Positions 58,775 to 64,000 of a stretch of 64,000 nucleotides of DNA are shown here, in pieces. Positions within the stretch are counted from its first letter, which is position 1; each line of letters opens with the position of its first letter. The stretch comes from CAZJJZ01 sp964546505 (GTDB lineage: Bacteria > Patescibacteriota > Gracilibacteria > UBA1369), in assembly GCA_964546505.1 (NCBI GenBank), contig CAZJJZ010000001.1, forward strand, positions 39,667 to 103,666, written 5' to 3'. The position numbers and the translations under genes are program-made. The notes beneath the pieces were generated by a model. That model was not told the origin of the DNA and searched no databases. It was given only the letters and a program-made list of their open reading frames with translations.

Positions 58775-61483
58775 ATGTCTAATTATCAACCTAATTCTCT
58801 GGAGCCTAAATGGCAGGAAAAATGGCAGCAGGAAAAAACTTATCAAACTCAAGAACACGATTTCAGTAAGCCAAAATGTTATATTTTGGACATGTTCCCT
58901 TATCCATCTGGAACTGGCCTGCATGTAGGCCACCCCAAAGGTTATATCGCCACCGATGTGGTTTCACGCTTGAAGATGTTGCAAGGTTATAATGTGCTGC
59001 ACCCGATGGGCTGGGATGCCTTTGGCTTACCGGCGGAAAACTATGCCATCAAAAACAAAGTGCATCCGGAAATCGCCACCAATCAAAATATCGCCACTTA
59101 CAAAAAACAATTGGAGATATTGGGTTTCACTTATGACTGGAGTAGAGAAATAAACACCACCGACCCGGCGTATTACAAGTGGACACAGTGGATTTTTCTC
59201 AAAATGTTTGAACAGGGTTTGGCTTATGAATCTTTTGAGCCGATTAATTGGTGCCCTTCTTGCAAAACCGGCTTGGCTAATGAAGATTTGGAAGGGGATT
59301 TGTGTGAACGTTGTGGTAGCAAGGTAGAGAAAAAACCACTGCGGCAATGGGTTTTGAAAATTACTGACTACGCTGATCGTTTATTGGCGGATTTGGAAAA
59401 CTTGCCAGAGTGGGAGGATTCCATCAAAGAAATGCAACGCAATTGGATTGGTCGTAGTGAAGGTACGGAAGTGACTTTCAAAATTGCTGATGGTGAAGGC
59501 CAAATCAAGGTATTTACCACTAGGGTTGATACTATTTTTGGTTGTACTTATTTGGTATTGGCGCCGGAAAATTTGCTGGTTCAAGAACTGCATCAAGCCG
59601 GTAAAATTCAAAATTGGAATCAGGTTTTCGATTATTTGGAAGAGGTTAAAAATAAGTCTGACCTGGAAAGAACTGATCTTAATAAAGACAAAACCGGTGT
59701 ACCATTGAAGGGAGTTAAGGCAATCAATCCATTTAGTGGAGAGGCAGTGGAAGTCTTTGTGGCCGACTATGTTTTGAACTCCTATGGTACGGGCGCAGTG
59801 ATGGCAGTACCAGCACATGATCAGCGTGATTTTGATTTTGCCCGCAAGCACAATTTAGCTATTCGCAAAGTGATCGCCAGAGAAAGGTTGATTGCAGAAG
59901 CGGATTTTGAAAAGGAATTACATCAGTTGAGCCAAGCTGGAAAAACTTTGGTAGAGCTGATAATTGCAGGCAAGGCATTGCCGATTAGTCCTGATGAAGC
60001 TACAGAAATGCCTGAAGAAAGGGCGAAATGGTTAACCACGTTAGGAGAGTTAGAATTGCTGAATGGTGAAAATGCCAGTGCGCAAGCTAAGTTGGCTTAT
60101 GGTGTCTGGGAAAAATATTTGCAAACCTCGGCAGGTTGGAAATGGCAAAATGAGCATATCAATTTAATGAAAATGGCATTTTGCGATGATGGTGTTTTGG
60201 TTGATTCAGGAGAGTTTACCGGACTGACTTCCGCGGAGGCGCGCGTCACCATGGCCGAATGGTTAGAAAAACACAGTTCAGGCGCGCGCCGTGTTAATTA
60301 CAAATTAAAAGACTGGGTTTTTTCGCGTCAGCGTTATTGGGGCGAGCCAATCCCAGTAATTCACTGTCCTGATTGTGGTCCGGTAGGTGTTCCTGAAAAA
60401 GATTTGCCGGTAACTCTGCCGGAAGTTGAACATTATGAACCCAGCGGAACAGGGGAGTCACCATTGGCCAATATGACCGACTGGCTGACTGTTCCTTGCC
60501 CAAAGTGTGGCCAAACCGGACGCCGCGAAACCAATACCATGCCGCAATGGGCTGGCTCTTCCTGGTACTACCTCCGCTATATTGACGCCCACAATACTAC
60601 CGCCTTAGTTGATCCCAAAAAGGAAAAATATTGGCAACCGGTAGATTTATACGTAGGTGGAGCAGAACACGCCACACGTCACCTGATTTACGCCCGCTTT
60701 TGGCACAAGTTTTTGTTTGATCTTGGAGTAGTTTCCACACCCGAACCATTTACCAAACTTCGTCACGTGGGCTTAATTATGGGCGAGGATGGTCGTAAAA
60801 TGAGTAAACGTTGGGGTAATGTGGTAAATCCAGATCATGTGGTTGCTGAATATGGCGCGGATGCCATGCGACTTTATGAAATGTTCATGGGACCATTTGA
60901 TCAGGCTGTTAATTGGAGTACCAAAGGATTAATTGGTACGCGCCGCTTTTTGGATCGCGTCTGGAATAATTGCCAAAAAGCTGCTTCAGACAACGGGGAA
61001 ACCGTAGCCGCTGACCTCAAAATCGCCCGCCGACAGCTTTACAAAACTTTACAAAAAGTCGCCACCGACATTGTCGAATTTAAATTCAATACAGCCGTTT
61101 CCCAACTGATGATTTTCGCCAATGAAGTGGGTGACTTGAACTTAGGCAAAGAGGCCAAAGGCATCTGGACTCAGTTTTTATTCGCTTTAGCTCCTTTTGC
61201 TCCACATTTGGCAGAAGAATTATGGCAGCATTTCGGTGGTCAATTTTCCATTTTCCATCAACAATATCCGGAAATTTTAACAGAGTATTTAATTGAAGAT
61301 GAATTGCGCCTGGCTGTACAAGTCAATGGCAAAGTCCGCGCAGAAATTACAGTAGCAGCCACAGCCGCACCGGAGGATATCCTCCAACAAGCCAAAATAG
61401 CAGTAGAAAAACATCTCACCGGGCTCACCATAATTAAAGAAATCTACATACCTGGAAAATTAGTCAGCCTGGTGGTGAAATAG
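58775..61483 (+). CDS. leuS: Leucyl-tRNA synthetase
   Basis: Class I synthetase with editing, 902 residues. HIGH is in PYPSGTGLHVGHPKGY and KMSKS in GRKMSKRWGNVV. The editing domain shows TTRVDTIFGCTYLVLAPE and YGTGAVMAVPAHDQRDFDF. Between IRKVIARE and MAFCDDGVLVDSG the enzyme carries about 100 residues (a helical, charged stretch including WKWQNEHINLM) that the E. coli enzyme lacks. A zinc-finger-like CPSCKTG...CERCG and CPDCG...CPKCG are present. It precedes the pseudopilin operon by about 30 nt. Confidence 0.97.
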   Translation: MSNYQPNSLEPKWQEKWQQEKTYQTQEHDFSKPKCYILDMFPYPSGTGLHVGHPKGYIATDVVSRLKMLQGYNVLHPMGWDAFGLPAENYAIKNKVHPEIATNQNIATYKKQLEILGFTYDWSREINTTDPAYYKWTQWIFLKMFEQGLAYESFEPINWCPSCKTGLANEDLEGDLCERCGSKVEKKPLRQWVLKITDYADRLLADLENLPEWEDSIKEMQRNWIGRSEGTEVTFKIADGEGQIKVFTTRVDTIFGCTYLVLAPENLLVQELHQAGKIQNWNQVFDYLEEVKNKSDLERTDLNKDKTGVPLKGVKAINPFSGEAVEVFVADYVLNSYGTGAVMAVPAHDQRDFDFARKHNLAIRKVIARERLIAEADFEKELHQLSQAGKTLVELIIAGKALPISPDEATEMPEERAKWLTTLGELELLNGENASAQAKLAYGVWEKYLQTSAGWKWQNEHINLMKMAFCDDGVLVDSGEFTGLTSAEARVTMAEWLEKHSSGARRVNYKLKDWVFSRQRYWGEPIPVIHCPDCGPVGVPEKDLPVTLPEVEHYEPSGTGESPLANMTDWLTVPCPKCGQTGRRETNTMPQWAGSSWYYLRYIDAHNTTALVDPKKEKYWQPVDLYVGGAEHATRHLIYARFWHKFLFDLGVVSTPEPFTKLRHVGLIMGEDGRKMSKRWGNVVNPDHVVAEYGADAMRLYEMFMGPFDQAVNWSTKGLIGTRRFLDRVWNNCQKAASDNGETVAADLKIARRQLYKTLQKVATDIVEFKFNTAVSQLMIFANEVGDLNLGKEAKGIWTQFLFALAPFAPHLAEELWQHFGGQFSIFHQQYPEILTEYLIEDELRLAVQVNGKVRAEITVAATAAPEDILQQAKIAVEKHLTGLTIIKEIYIPGKLVSLVVK

Positions 61484-61513
61484 AGCTTGCCCTTTTTGGT
61501 CAAATCAGGGAAA

Positions 61514-62266
61514 ATGTGGCAAAATAAACATCGAAAATTGCTGCAGTTTTTAAGTACAATTCGTTCAACTCGGGGCGCTTACACATTGGTGGAAGTAATG
61601 ATTGTGATTGCTGTATTGGGTGTACTGTTCACAGCTTCTATGACTTCTCTGAATAGCTCCCGCGACACCCAGGATTATAACAACAATTTTGATCAATTGC
61701 TGAGCATGCTTAACAATGCACGTAGTATGGCCATTTCAGCAAAAGGACAGACGGATTATGTTGATGCTGACGGGGACGGTGACAAAACTGATTTGGTGAC
61801 GCCGGCAAACTACGGAGTTCGTTTTGAACAAAATTCACCAAGCAAAATTATCCTCTTTGCGGATAACAATACGAATAGTAGCAGCGACGCCGATGCAAAA
61901 AAGAAAGTTTATGACTTTAATTCTTCAAATTGCAATACTCCAGAAAATGGCTGCGACTTTATCCTCAAAGAATATACTTTTGACAAAAAGTATGAGTTGA
62001 AGGTGTATAAAGGCGACGTCAACGGACAACTACATCAAGTAAGTTCAACTATTACTGCCATAGACGGCTTCCCCTCCATCTTCTACTCCCCCCTCTACGC
62101 CGACATCGCCGTAGAAGGAGCAAATATCGGACTCGACGACCTAGACTTCCCCTTCCTCATCATCCGCTTCCAGGAAAGCAGCGGCCCCAAGCGTTGTCGC
62201 CAAATCAAAATACACTTTCTGGCAGGCAACCCGGAAGTTTCCGCTTGTACAGTTGATCAACCCTAA
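61514..62266 (+). CDS. Type IV pilin-like/pseudopilin protein 1
   Basis: A 250-residue prepilin-like protein. The start is set at ATG 61514 (MWQNKHRKL), 4 nt after an AGGG; the upstream TTG is not needed. The prepilin signal is RGAYTLVEVMIVIAVLGVLF, with processing expected before AYTLVEV (a residue other than F at the first position is unusual but seen). The mature globular part contains a DADGDGDKTD stretch like a Ca-binding loop and two Cys pairs (NCNTPENGCD). It is a minor pilin or pseudopilin for a type IV pilus or related secretion machine. Overlaps the next gene by one base. Confidence 0.85.
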   Translation: MWQNKHRKLLQFLSTIRSTRGAYTLVEVMIVIAVLGVLFTASMTSLNSSRDTQDYNNNFDQLLSMLNNARSMAISAKGQTDYVDADGDGDKTDLVTPANYGVRFEQNSPSKIILFADNNTNSSSDADAKKKVYDFNSSNCNTPENGCDFILKEYTFDKKYELKVYKGDVNGQLHQVSSTITAIDGFPSIFYSPLYADIAVEGANIGLDDLDFPFLIIRFQESSGPKRCRQIKIHFLAGNPEVSACTVDQP

Positions 62267-62976
62267 TGCTCAAAATTTCCCACACAATTAGTACTTTTTT
62301 TGCAAAATGCCAATCGGCAGAAACTTTGATTGAAGTAGTAATTGCGATTGGTATTATCTCCACCGGCGCCGCCACTGCCGCCAATGTGGCCGTGCAAAGC
62401 ATTCGCTCCAGTGCCTTCGCCCGTGACGCCCTGGTAGCCCAAAATTTGGCTATGGAAGGCCTGGAAATTGTCCGCAATGTCCGCGATACCAATTGGATCA
62501 AATTCAGCTTCGACCGCCCCGGCTGCTGGAATCAGCTGCCTACACGCACAGCCTGTGAAAACAGCGCAGCTAATACATTAGTTGCAGGCAGCTATGTCAT
62601 CACACATGGTGGATTAGAAAAAACTGCAGAAAATTTTGACTCTACAAATCTGTCCAACGCTAACAACGCCAACTATCAACTCTTCTATTATGATTTAGAT
62701 GATAGTACCAATTCAAATAATGACACTGATGCAGCCAACGACCGCGACATCATCTTAAATCAATCAACTGTATCATCTCCCATCGTCGAAGTCGCCCCTA
62801 CCAAATTCTACCGCGAAATCAATATCGGCTACGCCAACATGGACGAAAACACTGGATTAATAACCCTAGCCGGAACACCCGCAAACCTCATGCTCGTCTC
62901 CTCCACAGTTTACTGGAATGACGGCGGCCGCATCGCCAACGCCTCCTCGTCCAACATTCTTTCTAATGACCGCTAA
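62266..62976 (+). CDS. Type IV pilin-like/pseudopilin protein 2
   Basis: A 236-residue prepilin-like protein with N-terminal SAETLIEVVIAIGIISTGAA, the E5-bearing pilin helix; the processing site (S-A-E) departs from the G-F consensus, so PilD cleavage is uncertain. The globular part includes a long Asp/Asn-rich segment (DDSTNSNNDTDAANDRD) and then a beta-rich end (KFYREINIGYAN). It sits in the operon with two other pseudopilins (one-base overlaps at both ends). It resembles GspI/GspJ-like minor subunits by position only. Confidence 0.82.
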   Translation: MLKISHTISTFFAKCQSAETLIEVVIAIGIISTGAATAANVAVQSIRSSAFARDALVAQNLAMEGLEIVRNVRDTNWIKFSFDRPGCWNQLPTRTACENSAANTLVAGSYVITHGGLEKTAENFDSTNLSNANNANYQLFYYDLDDSTNSNNDTDAANDRDIILNQSTVSSPIVEVAPTKFYREINIGYANMDENTGLITLAGTPANLMLVSSTVYWNDGGRIANASSSNILSNDR

Positions 62977-64000
62977 TGTTCAAAATCCTCAAACACAAAG
63001 CCAAATCCTTCACCCTGATTGAACTGCTCATTGCCATGACGCTGTTTAGTACGGTGAGTTTGATTGTGATCAATGTTTATGTGAACATCACTCGTTTGCA
63101 AGGGCGCATCGCACTGGAAAATGCCATGTACGAGGACGCGCGCTTCATGATGGAAAGAATCTCCCGCTACATTCGCAATAATGCGGTTGATTACGAGGAG
63201 TATTTTAATCAGGCTGCGCAAACAAAAGATGCTACTGATATAATTGGTAAATATTACGGCTGTTATGCTGCGAGATTTTATGATCCGGGTTTGGGGGATG
63301 TGGATCAAGTGCCACAACCTACAACCTATTTAGGAAGTTTAGTTAATAAAGGGAGTTTTGGTGCCCTCTGCACCAATTTTTCAGCATTGCCCCCAGCTCA
63401 AGTCGAACAATACATCGGCCAAAACTGTGTTGTCTTCAAACCCTCCCTAGACATCAACACCGGCCAAAATCCTTTCAAAAATTATCCATCAACTGGAGGA
63501 AATTCAAATATTTTAAACAATAAAAACAATATCAACGCCTTCTGCCCCTTCGGAACAGAAACTTCCTGCACCGGCACAGAAACAGAACACACTCTCGACA
63601 ACCTCTACCTGATCAGCAAAGATGGTAAAACCAAAACCATTATCGGCCGCAAAAAAGTCAAAGCATCACCAGCCGAATTCGCCGTCGGCCTGGTAGAAGT
63701 AAAAGGCGAAGACCCGGACAATGATGAAGTAACCGACAAGTGGACAGGCTGTGCGAATGGAAACACCTTCTGCTGCGCCCCCGGCTATGACTGCACGCAA
63801 AATAACAGTGCCCCCACCTCTCTCCTCGCCACTCTGGACGGCACAGACACAACCAACAATTCCGGCGTCTACAAAGGCTTCATCCCCATCAGCCCACTAC
63901 GCTCCAACATCACGCATCTCTCCTTCACCATTTCACCGGTGGAAGATCCCAACAAAGCCTTTGCCGGACCAGGCAGCATCAGCCAACCCAAAGTCACAGT
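62976..64000 (+). CDS. Type IV pilin-like/pseudopilin protein 3 (truncated by window)
   Basis: The frame opens at ATG 62976 and runs 341 codons to the window edge without a stop. The N-terminus is a classical prepilin helix (SFTLIELLIAMTLFSTVSL). The exterior part has an unusual number of cysteines, about ten, including CANGNTFCCAPGYDC, so it is probably stabilised by several disulfides. This fits with a CcdA-type thiol transporter elsewhere in the window. The size and place in the operon suggest a GspJ/PilW-like minor component. The C-terminus lies outside. Confidence 0.85.
   Translation, partial: MFKILKHKAKSFTLIELLIAMTLFSTVSLIVINVYVNITRLQGRIALENAMYEDARFMMERISRYIRNNAVDYEEYFNQAAQTKDATDIIGKYYGCYAARFYDPGLGDVDQVPQPTTYLGSLVNKGSFGALCTNFSALPPAQVEQYIGQNCVVFKPSLDINTGQNPFKNYPSTGGNSNILNNKNNINAFCPFGTETSCTGTETEHTLDNLYLISKDGKTKTIIGRKKVKASPAEFAVGLVEVKGEDPDNDEVTDKWTGCANGNTFCCAPGYDCTQNNSAPTSLLATLDGTDTTNNSGVYKGFIPISPLRSNITHLSFTISPVEDPNKAFAGPGSISQPKVT

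Overview
The window looks like a chromosomal segment of a Patescibacteria (CPR)-type bacterium with a Gram-positive-like, S-layer-bearing envelope. That placement is an inference from gene content and style, not a measured phylogeny. Reasons: gene order is compact, with many one-base TAATG/TGATG overlaps; several aminoacyl-tRNA synthetases, tRNA/rRNA-modification enzymes and fragments of glycolysis are dispersed among lineage-specific hypothetical genes; two proteins carry S-layer-homology (SLH) repeats; and pseudopilin genes are present. UGA is a normal stop codon (e.g. yajQ, folA), so this is not a UGA=Gly lineage. Most promoters I can place give A/T-rich leaders of about 11-21 nt with no Shine-Dalgarno. 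Three short N runs (4612, 30278, 49271) are assembly gaps.

Layout. 1-8.4 kb: translation maintenance (hisS, tsaD, CCA-adding enzyme, a TrmA/RlmD-type methyltransferase, yajQ, rlmH) with a lipid-flippase-like membrane protein and a CapA-type protein. 8.4-12.2 kb: lipoprotein, beta-CASP nuclease, and the thyA-folA pair, whose DHFR carries a Cys/His-rich tail. 12.2-14.4 kb: transglutaminase-like protein, holin-IV membrane protein and an unknown. 14.57-15.18 kb: a gene-free stretch with its own promoter, many hairpins and a perfect terminator, probably a structured RNA of about 610 nt. 15.2-20.5 kb: two GT2 glycosyltransferases, valS and an unknown in one operon. 20.6-22.4 kb: tRNA-Gly(GCC), then two GC-rich paralogous genes of unknown function, each followed by a strong palindromic hairpin. 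22.5-26.8 kb: fba-pfkA, an RRM protein and an ABC-F ATPase. 26.8-37 kb: a large secreted beta-helix protein, a CcdA-like thiol transporter, an orphan GC-rich radical SAM/SPASM enzyme, a cupin, an SLH/beta-helix protein and an M23 peptidase. 37.4-43.3 kb: Ku and LigD (NHEJ), an SH3-SLH protein, an MscS-like protein and tRNA-Gly(UCC). 43.3-50.4 kb: RlmK-like methyltransferase, prohibitin, PBP1A, a 58-residue histone-H1-like protein, rnhA and trxA. 50.6-58.7 kb: an unrecognised 1153-residue membrane-anchored protein, a gene split across a canonical A AAA AAC frameshift site, and an amidase-SpoIID fusion. 58.8-64 kb: leuS and a three-gene pseudopilin operon that runs off the window.

The envelope genes form a coherent set: PBP1A builds peptidoglycan, the M23 peptidase and amidase-SpoIID protein cut it, the SLH proteins anchor to the wall, and CcdA, Trx and Cys-containing secreted proteins suggest extracellular disulfide chemistry. 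The least explained items are the frameshift site (54.8 kb), the putative 610-nt RNA, the DHFR tail, and the GC-rich orphan genes that look acquired from another genome.
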